A stretch of 64,000 nucleotides of DNA, taken from positions 7,033,873 through 7,097,872 of the forward strand of contig JADWOT020000001.1 in assembly GCA_036345935.2 (NCBI GenBank), given 5' to 3'. Shown here piece by piece: positions 12,091 to 25,140 of this stretch. Under the pieces are notes generated by a model. It was not told the DNA's origin, did not search any database, and was given only the letters and a program-made list of their open reading frames with translations. The stretch is from Taenia hydatigena (taxonomy: Eukaryota; Platyhelminthes; Cestoda; Cyclophyllidea; Taeniidae). A program made the position numbers and the translations under genes. Position 1 is the first letter of the stretch, and the number at the start of each line of letters is the position of its first letter.

Positions 12091-15000
12091 TTGAAATGGC
12101 GACTGTCAACATTGGAAAGGAGAACTGATAATGAGCAATTATGAAGGAAAAGAATGTACAAATGCGATGGGTTTGTGCACTAATGGCAAAGTTTAAACGT
12201 TTTAGGTTTGAACAATGAATATGAGGATATATGGTAATATGGGACGAAGGGGGGAAAGTTGATTAGAGTAAATGGGGCAGTGTGTATTTTAAAAAGAATG
12301 AAATGCTTGATGGTGTAGAAACTTACTTCATGCTTTCCCCCAAAGTTGTCTTTCTTTCTCATAAATGACATTAATTCAATGATTTACTTCTTCCATACCT
12401 ACTTTTGCTTCCTATTCCTTCTTATCCATGATCTATCCGTGTGCCGCTCTCACCTCGATTCCAAATTTTGCCATATTTGCGTTTCTTATTTAAAGTTTCC
12501 TTTTCAGTAGCATCACAATGGGAAGGGGGTTCTATGTAGATGTAGTGAAATCACTGAAAGCATTTAAGCGCAGACCACCCTCACCTGCTTACGCGCTGGC
12601 GCTCTTAAACAACTATTGATGGAAGGTGAAAAGAGCGGCTTATTTTCGGAAGCCTCTATCAATTTATGTAATCATGCTACAGGATATGGGAAATTGAAGC
12701 GGATTTGTTATCAACCAAGAAAATGGCAAAGAAGGCTCAAAGATTCCCTTCCACGTCACTTTTGTGATCCTTGGTTGGAGAAATCCTGAAGAGGAATCGA
12801 CAGAGATGCCATATACACGTCTATACGCACATCTACGCATACGTTAACAGCATCGCAGTGTTGTTATCTGACTCTAATCAACTATATGCAACATTCTTTG
12901 GCGCCTTTTCATTTTCGCCTTTGTGAAATCTTTGCACTGCAGTCAAACCAACGACATGACGTGTTTTCCGGGCATCATTCGGATTTTCCAAGAGACTCTC
13001 AATCAACCAGCATTGTTTCGCGCTCAATGCATGTTGCAATTCATCCATTTGCCTCATAGAACTGTTGTACGGGAATTTTTAACTTGCATCGCACTACTTG
13101 CAATCCGTGGGAAAATATACGGTAGTGACCACATCCAAGTACAGTATCATACTTTCCTCCACACCTTCATCTGCCTTGATCGACATCGATCTAACTAGCC
13201 TAGTAGATCCACCCCTACCTAGCGTGAAACCTGCCATCTTTGCTGAGCACTGCACTTCGGCACAATCACAGCCACAATTGTGTAAGCCAATCCCATATCA
13301 ACTTATGCTTTTACTAATTTTAGTTCACACAACAACTCACATTGCTGGAGTTCATGGATCCAATTCACACCACCTCACATTAGGCATTTGTGTGGTAATA
13401 GCTAGACCGCAGCTGCCGCCTGTTTGGGTGCGAGCGAAAGCAGCGCAAGTGAGGCGTTGAGATGTTTCGCCTTGAGCCTAGAAGCAGGCAGCGCTAAGCT
13501 CGATGCAGCGTGTGATATCAGATTTGAAGAGTCAGCAGTCCAACCACACAAACCACTGCAGGACGGCTGGTGTACTGATTAGCTTGACAGCATAACATTT
13601 GCGTGCATCTGCTCTGATTAATAGTGAAAGCATTACTGCAACTTTAAATCGCCTAAATTGTGTCCTAATTTATCCCTTAGTATCTATCTTTTAGCTTAGC
13701 CATGGTAAATACGTATGGTCTCTTTTCTCCTCTTCCTGGCTCCTTGTTGCAATCATTCCGTGATCCATCTTCTTCCCACTTTCAGAGCCAAAACCCCACA
13801 CAGGACTCAAAAGGAACCAAAGCTAGAACCTTCCCAAGCTTCACATCCTATGGCACTACTGTATGACTTGGTAGAGATTTTCTTAAAACCAAGCTATTCG
13901 TTTCAGCTTCCACGCGGGTAGTAGCATCAGGTAAAGCTTCGCCACCATTAGCTGCTTGAATGTGTGTGTGAGTGAGTGGGTGTGAAGGAAATAGTAGTCG
14001 ACGGAATCCAGTTGTACCTTTAAACCATTGCTTATTTAAAGGGAAGTCATTAAAACGTTGAGAAACAACAGGGATGCGATGGATGTCATCTTCTCTGTCC
14101 TTGCCATTGGAAAATCAGTAGATACAGACGTAAGCCTAGAAATCTTTTTAACACCTGTTCCATTATATGGTACTTTCTCTGCAAAATAGTCCCTATATTC
14201 GGGATGGCAACAAAATCAAGGTATTACCTTCTAGTCTATTATTACCGCTTGCCACCGCCAACGTTGACTAATTTACCATAACACTTTTTGCTAATGAGAT
14301 CTTCACCTCTAAAAGAGCCCCTTAATCCAGTCCAGCAAAAAGCAATAATCCAAATCTTCCCTACATCCATCAGAATAACTGTGCTGATAGGCAGTGAAAA
14401 TACTTATGCAGTGTCGGTTACCAACCTTCTAAGGCTGCTCCTGTCATACAGCGTAAGGAGACGAGAGCTACGAGCGCTATGTCTTCAGCAAATTATTCTC
14501 CTTCGCTTTATTTGCGTGCGTCATTTTAACAATATCATATTTTGTATGTATGTGCCTAATGCATTTAAATCGACCAAAGAAGGAGTAAGCATTCCTTACA
14601 CTTTATCTCCTTACCTTTATTTTTCCACTTTAGTGTTACGAGAGCGTCTCACTACTTGCACTTCCTCTTCCTTTACTTACCCCCTCGAGAGTGAAGGTGA
14701 GCGCGTTGATCCTACTTATTAATTTGCCTGCCTATCTCATTGCCTACTTCTTTTTTCTCCTTGCAGAGAGTCCCTCTACCTGGCGCTCTGCAATAACGGA
14801 TTAGAACGTACTCTCTCTGTCCTAGACCACCCACCCCGTTTCCACTCTGTGTCTGCACCTGTCCATCTGTATGTCCGAGTGTATGCGTGTCATTGCTTGC
14901 TCTTATCTTCGTCCTTTTAGAGAGATGCCTTAATCGATTTCGCAAAAACCAGGTAGAATTGTGAGCGTTTTGTGTGTATGTGGGTGCGAAGGCACATTCA

Positions 15001-15176
15001 CCTCATCCACGCCTCACACTTGTCCTTCTAGGCGACCAAATCGACAGTTACATGTTGGGCGAAGTAAGATCACCTATGGACGTCTGTTTGATGGCTGGTT
15101 GGTCGCTGGTTGGCAACACTTTACCACCAACTCAATAAACCACTTCACCACACATAATCATCCTTCGCCTCCTCAG
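12091..15176. other. No supported gene; overlapping open frames
   Basis: Two + strand frames overlap at 12923-13198 and 13098-13460 and a 144-codon frame lies at 14288-14722. The last contains a GTAAGG donor-like site near 14453. None has a homology signal or a coherent exon chain. A (TG)n-like run with GTGTGTGTGAGTGAG lies near 13962. Confidence 0.35.
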
Positions 15177-15578
15177 GCTCTTCCTCAACGCAAAAAGGCA
15201 TCCCTCACGGTGGGCAACATTGGGTTAGCAAACGCTAAGAAGAGGTCAGCTAGGCAACACGGCACACGAAACTGGCAAAACATTCCCACGCCAGGTGTGT
15301 GCGATTTGTCTTCTGTCGTCAGTATTTTATGTTGCCGGTGTGTACGCGGGGCAAAGGAGTTTGTCAATTAAGGTGAGACAGTGCAAGCAAGAAGGGACAA
15401 AGCAGATGACGAGCGTACTTTTCGATCGTTGTGGGAGTCGCGATTGAAGAGCTGCGCTGCCTCCTCTCTATGCAAAGATAGAATGGGGGATGCTAACAAA
15501 GTAGCGCCAAACTTATGCACAGTCAGTCATTCGTTGGTTAAGTCTACTCTTCTTCTTTGGCACTTCGATTTTTATTGA
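15177..15578 (+). CDS. Candidate 3' exons of a basic protein
   Basis: Exon 15177-15294 has a strong pyrimidine-rich acceptor (TTCGCCTCCTCAG) and donor CCAG|GTGTGT. It encodes 39 mostly basic residues beginning ALPQRKKASLTVGN. Exon 2 starts at 15382 after acceptor GAGACAG in matching phase 1 and encodes a charged helix-like stretch (ARRDKADDERTFRSLWESR), running to a stop at 15576-15578. It could instead splice at AAA|GTAGCG (15500). The intron would be 87 nt. The start of the gene is not identified. The lysine/arginine-rich composition is compatible with a nucleic-acid-binding or nuclear protein, but this is speculation. Confidence 0.35.
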
Positions 15579-16095
15579 CAATATCGGAGAAGGATCAATG
15601 TGAAGATTAGCCTAATCACCTTAAAAATGAGGAGGATGAATAGCAAATCAAGCAGACACTGTGAAACTTTCGACAAAGTTCTCTGTATTAACCTTGAAAC
15701 ACCTCTATTCTATCACTTGTGATAAGCTCTGCTACCTCAGGCATGCACTCTCGAGATCCCAGATATTGCCATCACCTATCACTGGTATTCATAATTTCAC
15801 GTCATTTCAACCATAATCACCACGATCTGATTCCATGATTTGACGTTGATTGTAGTGCAGTCTTCCACCTCCAACGTAACCGTCATTTAATTTAACGCCC
15901 ACCAACTAACACTAAAATGCACCAAATCACAGCCAACTGGGAAATAGGGAGTCCATCACGTGTAATCGAGCTAAGGCATGGAGGGCTCTAAAGAATGCGG
16001 ATGACCATCCCCACATAATCCAATGAATCGGAATAATTGTTTAAATCAATGCTTAAAGCATTTCGTATCCTTTGCATAATAGTAATAAAAAACGG
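15579..16095. other. No supported feature
   Basis: A+T-rich sequence between two candidate convergent genes. I saw no clear AATAAA signal. Confidence 0.4.
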
Positions 16096-16631
16096 TCAAA
16101 AAGAGCATGGGAATCTGCACGTGTCATCTAATGTTTCTTTGTCAAAAAAGACATCTGAAATGGCAATCAGACAAGATTTACCATTGTCTAACTCGCGAAT
16201 ATCCAAAAAATAGTTAGGCAAAGCAACGAATCGTCGGGTACTAACCATGGCTAAAACTGTATAAAGGGGATGGAAAAGAGCACGTTGATGCACACATGCT
16301 AAGTAGGGATCTTCTGTCAAAACGGCTCTCTACGTATCAAAAAGACCCAAATTTTGACTGGCAAACTCGAGATCGTCAAGAGTTTACAGGGAACAGCAAA
16401 TGTGCCCTTTAAATAATCTGATGGTGGAGATTTTATCCTAATTAGAACGTAAAAATCAGCATTCACTCCATTCAAAGTCTGGCAAATAACCGAATAAGTT
16501 CCGGTGATGGTGTCGTTATCAGTGTCGGTGCAGATGTCTCCCAAGTCCGGCGACCTGGGTGAGGGATCGTCTCTATCCCTCATTATTCCTTCCATGAGAA
16601 TGCTTTGTCTCCTCATCCAAGAGACTGCCAT
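16096..16631 (-). CDS. Candidate 3' exons, unknown protein
   Basis: One frame running down from 16631 encodes an acidic segment (DICTDTDNDTITGTYSVIC) and then alternating hydrophobic residues. It can splice at T|GTAAAC (16387) to an acceptor GACAGAAG (exon from 16310) in phase, continuing through FVALPNYFLDIRELDNG to a stop at 16096. Upstream, at 16573-16860, purine-rich sequence is open in several - strand frames and encodes Lys/Arg/Glu-rich peptides, so the 5' part cannot be fixed. The beta-rich pattern suggests a folded domain that I do not recognise. Confidence 0.28.
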
Positions 16632-19600
16632 TCATTGCATGTATTCCACCATTCTTGACCTCCTTCTCAATTGTCACATTCTTCTCTCTCTTCAAATGCC
16701 TCTTTGAGCTCCTTCCTCGCCTCTTAATAAAAACAGATTTTTGCCTTATTCGCATCTTTTTCCTCCCATTTGCTTTCATTAGGGGCTTCGACTATTCTGC
16801 GTCTCGTGCTGACGAATTCCTTCATTTCTTCTGACCCTAACGTCCACACTGAATGCCTTTTGGGTTGGACGAAATTGGGTAGCTGCTAAGTTCTGGTGTG
16901 CTTCACAACAGGCTTATCTGTTCACTCCTCCTCTTCCACATAATCATATGTCTGAACTGTCTTGCAAAAATTCTATTTTGGCAACCCAAGCGTCGTTGAT
17001 GTTGAGGCGCGTACAAAAGAGCTCCTTTCATTTACCAACAAAGATCGAATTCCACCCACTGTCTAGACCATTCAGGAGACGCGTAAATTAAATTTGAGCA
17101 AGGGGGTAAACAACTCAAACAATGGCAAGAAAGAGAGCTAGGCCAATGAGCATATTGACCGTCAGCGCAGGGATGTGACCCGATTGATATGTTTGGAAAT
17201 CAGCTGCACTTGTGCAAGGCATGTAGCTAAGGCAAGGTAAATGCTGTTACAAACAAAGTAGGCTCAACGATTGACATCTCATTAAGTTGTCTTCGCACGT
17301 GAGCGTTTCAATAACACGAAAACCTTAAAAATATTTAGGTGATGGCTGTCAGTGTCACTTGAAGTATGACGGTAAATGTTATTTGTCTATTTTTTTGTCA
17401 AAATTGTTTGCTGCTATGAAAACTGCATGGCATTATAAAAATATATAGGAGCTCGGCAGTTGATTTATATTCCCCACACCCACCGCTGCCTCATCGTCCT
17501 CTCCTACCCCTCGCCATATCCATCTGCAACATTACTGCTGAAATCTAGACGAGTATCTCGCATGCCTCAAAACGTGAAAAGGAAAATGGAACGATAAAAA
17601 TTTGGAGTCAGCCAAGAGTGACAGCAAATAAGCGCAAACAATGATTTGGTGCTTTTGTACATCCTTGTTGTTATGAGCTGCAACGGGCATGAGTTGAATT
17701 AGGCAAGCGCCCGATTAGTTGCGTGTGTGGACAAGCTTTCTCGTGATGGCGGAATTCGCAGCACCAAGGCATTCGCTTGCATGCCAATTTTATTAACAAA
17801 ATGAAAAAAGGGTAGATGCGGGTGTGTGACGTCCTGTTTGGCTTCTGTCTGCATTCTTCGACAGGTGACTTAAATATTGTGATTAAAAGTTTTGATCCCA
17901 TGCTTTACATCGCCACTTTCAAAGGCTGCTATATACTGTAAGGATTCGCTATTGTCCAATTGTCTGTTCATTTATCTCTCTATCTTCCTGTAGTCGCTTG
18001 TCATTTGTCATTTGACACTGCTATATCGTATTTTTGGCACTCCTTTACACGAATCATCCCCTACGACATGATGTAGTAAAATACAATCTTGGCTACTTTT
18101 TACTCGAACTTTTGAACGTATTAATAAAACGTTTATTAATGGGGTGGATTCTTGTGCTCTCCGTTGACACCTTGGTATTAAACACTCGTGTGTTCCATAA
18201 GAAGAGGCATGTACCCATTTAATTTGTGCGTAATAAACTTTTCATAGGTTGGTTAAGTTTCGAATATTTTCGATGCGGCATATAATGGAAAGGCTAAGTC
18301 CGAGTTTCAGTCACGTACACTATCAGAGTTGATCAGCAAAAATAAACGTGAAATGGAGTCGATTAAACATGTAGAACAAGTTGGAGTGAAGAGACAGAAG
18401 GCAATTTAAGTTTAAACAACCTCGGCCGATTTCACTTAAGCTTTGTGCCGGAATAATCCAGACCATGTCGAATCAGGTATCCAGCTCTCACCTGACCCAA
18501 TGCCGTCCAACCCTTTGGGCGAACCAAAATGACCACAACAGTCATGAAATATTTTAAACCACGGAATTGGCGGAAGAACATATAGTCAATCTAGTAAAGT
18601 GCCGCATCGGCCAAAGCCAAGGAAAAATAGCGCACGAAAAATGAATGGTTAGTTCTTAGAAAGGATAGGAAGAACTGATATTGCTTGTTTTTGAGAAAAA
18701 AAATATGTACTGGTTAAGGCACATATTTTCTTCCAAATTGGCACCTCTTCACAAGATGTCATGACTTCCATAGAATCCAAACATCCTCCTCCTATAATAG
18801 CAGATTGCATGAATCAAGATCTTTGAGTGACTATTTTAGGCAAAGTGAATGTAAGTAGGAGGCAAAGTGTGACATCATTTTCGACTTAGTAGTTGTTCAT
18901 CGGCAGACGAAAATGAAAATCTCAGCAGTTCCGCATTTGCTAGTCAAAGTAAAAGCTTCTAAAGTTTCTTTCCATTCTCCTTCCTCTGCATTATCCTGCC
19001 ACACTTGACAATCCTCTGCTACTTAATCACAAAAGAGATAATTTTGGAAAAAAATTGCGGTGCTTGCTTTAGGAAATGCACTTAATTGATGTGACACTCG
19101 AAGTCGCCGAATTGGTGGTCAGCACCGCCTTGGGTTCCACAGAAAGAAATCTTATCGGAGGGAGGCGCACGTTTAGACTTCAGTGGTTCCTCTAGTGTAT
19201 GCCTGGCGGAGTTCATTGAAACGCACTAACTGCACTCTCCGAGATCCTAGTTTCTGACAAAATAGGTGTTGCGAAGATTTGTCCGTTTGGCTTGAGAACT
19301 TATTCACCTTTATCCAGAATGGCTGTTGAGGGTGCTATAAATATCTTCAACATGACGTAGGACAGATGTGTTAATTCGGGCATTCACTTAGCACTTGTAT
19401 GTTTCTTGCAATTTTCGGCACATGGAGATTTTTTAGGAGTTTGGGTGCTATTGATGGGTTGAAGGCTAGGACTGCCTCTTGGCCGTGTTCCACGACCTTG
19501 CTTCGTGTGGTGGGTAATTTACACGCATCATCTGGACTCACTACTTCGTGACGTCCGTTCTCATCAGTGTGCAATCAAAGCTATTGCCCAGAATGGGGTG

Positions 19601-21012
19601 TAAGCTACTGTTCTAGAATGAGTAACGCTAAAGAAAAAAGGAGTGATATTGGGGTCAGGATGGGGTCAAAGATTTCAACCAGAGACTAGTAAGTGCAACT
19701 TCATTGAGGTAATACAAAACACGACCTCCTTGATTGCATTTGCAGGTGCATGGACAACTGCAACAAGTAGTAAAGTATGGAGAGAAAAGTGAGAAAGCAT
19801 AAAGTGGTGAGGAGAAGCGGGAATTAGAGGAAGTTAAAAGATATTAACTAAAATTCAAGGTGTTTGGACTTGAAGGCATGCACAAATACTAGGATGGATA
19901 AGTGAGTAAAGAAAGGCACGAGGCTGTGAACAAAGGCAAGAGAGATTGTGGGAAGCAGGTACAGGAAATAGGAAAAGGATATGCAAAGGGGATCCAGTAG
20001 AGAAGCGACCGAGCAAAATTCAGGCGGCAACGTTCAAAAGATACACATCCAAGTATTTGATGTACCAGGCAGATAAAAAATATGAAGAGCGTGCAGAAGA
20101 ATAGGAGGTCAGAAGAGGCACATTTAATATTAAATTGGCATGCATCCGCAATATTTTCCATTTGCATACATCGATGTGTGCCTAATTCTCCAACTCACTT
20201 TGTGATGCTTCGTACAATTGATGATGCGTTTGCGATTGCAAAATAAACAGCTGCATTCCACGAAATCACTACAACGCGCTTGCACTCATTTATTTTCCGA
20301 TGCGGTCGCCGGTTGTACCATGAACAGCGCATTCACTTCCACCAGCAGCATCACTGCCTCTTCCCTTAGCACTACCCTATTCAATACAGTAGCATATGCG
20401 CTCAATGATCTGCGATCGAATGTGGTGGAAAAGAATGTGATATGATGGGATAGGAACTGACTACACGAAATAGCACAAATGTGTGGAGAGGAGTGTAGAG
20501 AAATAAAGAACAGCAGGAACGAATGAAGTAAGTTGTGGATGATTGAAGTGTATCATAGTGAACCAGCGATTACGAGCATTCTACTTCCTTCGCTGGCGTG
20601 TGTACCAACTCAGACCGACTTAGCATAATCTCAATATGGTGCCAAGTCCACAGATGTCTACGCAAGACCATCGCTGGTGCTTAATTTTCTCATATTAAAA
20701 ACCACCCTGATCAGCTGCATGTTCCATTGCCCCCGTTTTCTCTTATACTGTCTTGGCTACTCTCCACAAATCACTAGGGGCTTCAGTTTCTCCATGTGCT
20801 GAAGGTAGACATAATCCCAAATACGTATTTTACAGTCTCTTCAGACAAATTGGACGTCTTCTTTAGGCGAATTCATTTACTGGCGGCAACATAATGCGGA
20901 TTAACTACTTGGCAAACAAATAAAGAAACGAGAAGAAGAGAATTCCAACAGCGTCATAACGTCATTCTTGTTAGCGCTTAACTACAGTCAATGCAACTAA
21001 CCACATCTTCAC
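16632..21012. other. No supported gene
   Basis: Apart from purine-rich open sequence at its left edge, only short frames. The - strand frame at 17671-17901 begins with a proper ATG (MGSKLLIT) but has no other support. Pyrimidine-rich - strand frames around 19850-20170 look like low-complexity sequence, not protein. Confidence 0.45.
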
Positions 21013-21100
21013 CCCCAAATGCTCCTCTTCGACGTGGTGCTTAAGACAGCACTGATGCTCGAATATGCACAAGCAATAAGGACAAAGTACAGCACCAAGC
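21013..21100 (-). CDS. C2H2 zinc-finger exon
   Basis: The translated exon contains CPYC, then twelve residues, then H, four residues and H: a Cx2Cx12Hx4H finger. The conserved Phe falls three residues after the second Cys and the conserved Leu falls two residues before the first His. That is the full classical C2H2 pattern. The exon is bounded by a strong acceptor (TTACTTCCCTGCAG) and a GTGAAG donor, entering in phase 2 and leaving in phase 0. C2H2 fingers usually bind DNA or RNA and often sit in arrays, but I find no second finger nearby, so this would be one exon of a larger or single-finger protein. The surrounding frame continues to a stop at 20971 if unspliced. Two other - strand frames over 21009-21329 overlap it and are likely shadows. 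Confidence 0.45.
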
Positions 21101-23574
21101 CTGCAGGGAAGTAAATAAGGGACGAAGCTGCCGAAAACTCTGCCCGTTTCTGGAGTCTGAGGTGATGGCGGATCTGTGGAAATGCAATCCATGGTGTAAT
21201 GTGCAACGCGACTGAGCAGCCATTGATTGATATAAAATGTGGAGCGTCATAAACCACATCATCAATTTGTGAAGCGAACCTACTTTGATAATGCTTGACA
21301 TTTAATGCGCAGCACCCCCAACTGTGCAATCATCCATTCTATAGGCTATTTGAACTATTCAGACTCGATTAACTGTGATTTGTCTTGGGAGGATAGTCCT
21401 TGAGTCATATCTGTACGCTTCCGTTTATTCATGACTTCAGCAAGGAATCATCTGCACGAGAACATGATTTATTATAATTCTTGAGAAGACTTGGAATGGG
21501 GCAAAACTTCAGCGGAAGCGCCAAACAGAGCTGATCCAAAAGCAGTTGTGCTCATTGCGTGGGATGCTTTTGCCAACGAGCGATATCGAAGATGGCACCC
21601 GCTATGGGGTTTCCACCAATGAAATTTTAAATTTGCCTTTTGCCTTTAATTATTCCGCATTTTCACCTAATTTCTATTTTCCATCTGCTTGGTAGTTTAA
21701 ATACTTGGATACTTACCTGTATTTTGTTTCACCTTTTTAGGCTATTAATCACACCCGCATTTATGGCTGCAGTTGTTTACAGGTGTCGACTGCCTACACC
21801 GTGTTTGGCGTTTTGAAGTTCTACTGCAAACCAAATTTCACCTCTTAGTGGATATCTCCATTGTCAGCATCCCATATTAGTCACGCATCCGATCGCCAGA
21901 TGGGAACAAAGTGGACTTCGGATCTTCCGCATGATCACTGCTATTCATCTGACAATTATGCTACATTCGTACAACTTTGCGAGGAACATCCTCCTCTGCG
22001 TGATGGGTTTAAAGATGCGCCTGTTCAAATGGCTAAACACAAATGTGTGCACGAATTTGACGTGCCGAAGTGATAGCGACATCAACTTATGGAAAGAGAC
22101 TTTCATTACGATGTCATTGCGATTGAAAGTGTGGTCCTAGCTGTTGAGGTAATGACCGAAGGGATAGAAGAAGGAACTTGGTGGCTGAAAATTCAAATGC
22201 AGGAGAAGATGATCCCAACGGTTCTCTGTGTTTAAGTCTCACTTCTGCCACACTATAAAACTCAGCTTTTGAGCGACCCAACTCATTCATTCCGTGTTCC
22301 AATGTCGCCTAATTACTTCACTTAGTCACTCTTATCACTTCACACATTACTTGTGCAGATCGGTTCTTGGATTCTTTGTTAGACTTTATGATAGATAAGG
22401 CAATTCCGTAATTTGATCATAAATATGGGCTCTAATGGCAAATAATGCAGCGATAACATTTCACTGAAGCCAAGATTTGCGGCACGACATTGCATGCAAA
22501 CTTCATTCATGCCTTTATTGTCAAACCATAGCAGAAGTGTTTGTCCCTCCACTTAAAATAGCTCCACATAAATCCAGCAAAATAGGGCTGTCGGTTGAGC
22601 TCGTCCCTAATTACGGGCATGCGTGCTTATTTCGCAACATTATTTAAATCACACGCAGTTACTTCCAAAGGACATCTCTTAAGTACTATCGGACCGCTCA
22701 TGGAGGAAATTAAGTCCACTTTAGTGGGTTATATTAAGGTCGCTAAAGCCGAAGAAGAGGAGGGCCTACTGATACCGTTGTAAGAAGTTACTGATATCGT
22801 AGATGCGGGAGGCAGCTTCTAGGCGCTAGATGAAGTCAAGATGGCTGTAGTCCAACAGGTAGACATCAAGTATCTGAGCTCTCGGGTCCCGAGTAAGCTT
22901 GGCTAGGATGCGGATAATGTCTCGCGATGGCGCTAGTCAATTCTACTCACCTTAGTAAACGGTCACCAGCACCCTACCACATCCAGTCCACAGGGCGGTG
23001 CTGTCGTCGGATTGAACTTCACCATGTTCCCTGCTGCTCCGAAATCGGAGCCTTGGAAGTGACTTTGCCACATTGCCTGCGCGGTGCCGTCAAATGTGCT
23101 AAATCAGATACCATCTCAGATTTCTCTGATCAAGTGATATCTTATTATATCTTGAGAAGATTCTGAAGTCATTTTAGCATCTTGTGATCAAGCAGTGGGT
23201 CGACAGAATGTACATAACGAAGGCAGTAAGAACTAGTTGTTTGTGTAAGCATAAGTGAAAGCCAAAAGAACTTTTTTCACGAAAGGCAAATTACATAACG
23301 CGGGAGTTAAAGTGATCCGGAAGCGGTCTGGGTTTATAACTTGGCAGCAGGGAACCATATATTGAAGCAGTTCCCGCTGGCGAGTGTGCAACATAAAATG
23401 GCAGTTAAGTCTACAAAAAAACTGAAAAAATGAGCCCAACCATTTTGTATATATTTTTTTAACAGGAGATTGCTTTAATTTTACTTCAGGTAACTTTATT
23501 ATCAGCTCCTTATTATATGATGAATGAAGATAATGTAGCGCAAGTGCACTATCACCGAATTCATGTTGTGTGTG
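21101..23574. other. No supported gene; one protein-like + strand frame
   Basis: At 21861-22073 (+) an open frame rich in His, Asp and Cys ends KHKCVHEFDVPK and follows an acceptor-like CCATTGTCAG. A second + frame (21931-22140) overlaps it and is equally open, so neither can be preferred. The rest has nothing to report. Confidence 0.35.
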
Positions 23575-23756
23575 TCATATCCCGCGAACAGAACCAGGAA
23601 GGGGACGATCAGGGCATGTAAAGGGAGCGAAGAAACGCATCACCCAGTCAGAGGGCAAGAAACGTCCACAATCCCACTGAATAGCCATTGGGCCATGTGG
23701 AGGGATGTAGTGAATGGGGCTGAGCACATGCTCCAGATATACGACTGGAACAAGTG
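23575..23756 (-). CDS. Possible C-terminal exon, unknown protein
   Basis: After a good acceptor (CTGCGCTTGCAG) the - strand frame encodes about 60 residues rich in Pro and aromatics (PPHGPMAIQWDCGRF) and ends with TGA. The segment is more G+C-rich than its surroundings. The + strand is also open here for 99 codons, so strand and reality are uncertain. Confidence 0.22.
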
Positions 23757-24695
23757 CTGCAAGCGCAGGTACACAACCACAAAGCCTCACGTCAGTGTTC
23801 AACCGCGTGAGCGCAATAAAAGGCTCATTGGATCCCTTACAGGTTTGTCGCAACTATATTGAAGACTTCACTTTATAACCTCACCTGAGAATGCCCTGCG
23901 TAGAATAGTTTGCCCACCTTCGTTTCGTTAAAGATGAAATCGATGGGTGCAAGAAGGCCGCACATAGCCATTTTGTCTCAGGAAAACACCCAGAATTTAT
24001 TGCCTCTTGAATTTAAGCATGCATGCTTTTAAGAGTAGGTGCCTCCTTCACTATTCTCCAATCACACATCAAAGTCAACGTCGGCAGGGACTCCAAGTGT
24101 TCATGGATTCGAAAAAGCTGTGTTGAAGAAGGACCACATTTCTATCACCACACATCAACATTAGAGTTCTCATGCAAATACGAAGAGTGAGGCAACAGCG
24201 ATCTTCAGTTTTAGCAGCTAGAATAACAAAGCAGCATCATGCTTAGCTCTAAAACTCAGGACTAAAAGCAGTAGTATATAAATGCATGTCATTCACTCGG
24301 GAGTGCTTGCAGTCAAACATTGTGAAATGACACGATAAAGCAGGCGAAACTTTTGTAGGGCGGGGAGTCAAACAACTGCAAAAAGGAATAGGTTTGAGCT
24401 CCAGGTAACGTAATATTTAATTAGGAACTTCATAAGCCGAGCTACACCTGTTCCTTACAAATGCAGTCAAAGCGCGCCATCGCACAGAGGAATAGAACAC
24501 AAGGCATTCTATATGAGCAACAGGAGCTGCTGAGACCACAGGGGAGTTTTAAAGGGCTTACCACAGTTTGACGAAACTGATTGCGGTGGCAGTGTGCGGA
24601 TTGATGATATGTCGACACATATTACTGAGGTGCAAAAAGTAAGGAAAGTGTGTGCATAGGTAAAGGAGGTGTTGTGCGAGGCAGTTGAAGATGGA

Positions 24696-24836
24696 TTAAA
24701 GAGGAAGAGACGCAAGCAGACATGCAGAAGAAGAGGTCAAGGTAGAAGAAGAGGTCAAGGCGGGGTTTGAGATAGTAAAGAATGAAAGGTGCCCTCCGTC
24801 CCTGTCCCCGCCATTGTATTTTTGGGTATCTTCCAT
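24696..24836 (-). CDS. Possible short 46-residue ORF beside CpG-rich patch
   Basis: ATG at 24836 opens a 46-residue frame (starts MEDTQKYNGGDRDGG) ending in a Ser/Thr run. The run comes from a tandem 18-bp duplication (TTGACCTCTTCTTCT units on this strand, around 24724-24759). It reads away from the CpG-rich block on its right, as a first coding exon would, but no donor is evident. Very weak as a gene. Confidence 0.18.
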   Translation of the reverse strand: MEDTQKYNGGDRDGGHLSFFTISNPALTSSSTLTSSSACLLASLPL

Positions 24837-24879
24837 TGCGCACCTCCGCGCTTCTCCAGGACGCCAGTCTAGTCTGCTC

Positions 24880-25140
24880 CTCAGCGCCCACCTGTGATGG
24901 TTGTGCGTGCTGTCCGTCTGTCAGCGTGGTGTAGCTTCGGGCCGTCGAAGCGTGAAGCGACGGACGTAGCGGTTGCAGTAATGGAAGTCACTCGCGTGGT
25001 TGTCGTGCTGTGGCTGCCTCACTGACTTGGCTGTTCTTCTGGTTAATTGCGTTGCTGACACGCATGGCGCCGTTTCGTGATGGCTCGCTCTATCGTTGCC
25101 GCCGCAGCCGTGCCAGACGGTGGGTCGGAAAAGTGCTGAG
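24880..25140. promoter_or_regulatory. CpG-rich block, possible promoter or 5' region
   Basis: This block has visibly more CG dinucleotides than any other part of the window (for example CGTCGAAGCGTGAAGCGACG and TTGCCGCCGCAGCC). It is flanked on the right by a long pyrimidine-rich stretch (25150-25390). CpG-dense sequence in an otherwise A+T-rich genome may mark a promoter or first exon. No TATA box or start is certain. The + frames crossing it at 25010-25371 are low-complexity. Confidence 0.25.

Noticed and set aside
14961..15371. 136-codon continuous + frame
   Set aside because: It contains a strong internal acceptor and donor; only the 15177-15294 part looks like an exon.
19848..20167. Two - strand frames rich in Phe, Leu and Ser
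   Set aside because: They read a purine-rich + strand tract; composition explains both the openness and the peptide.
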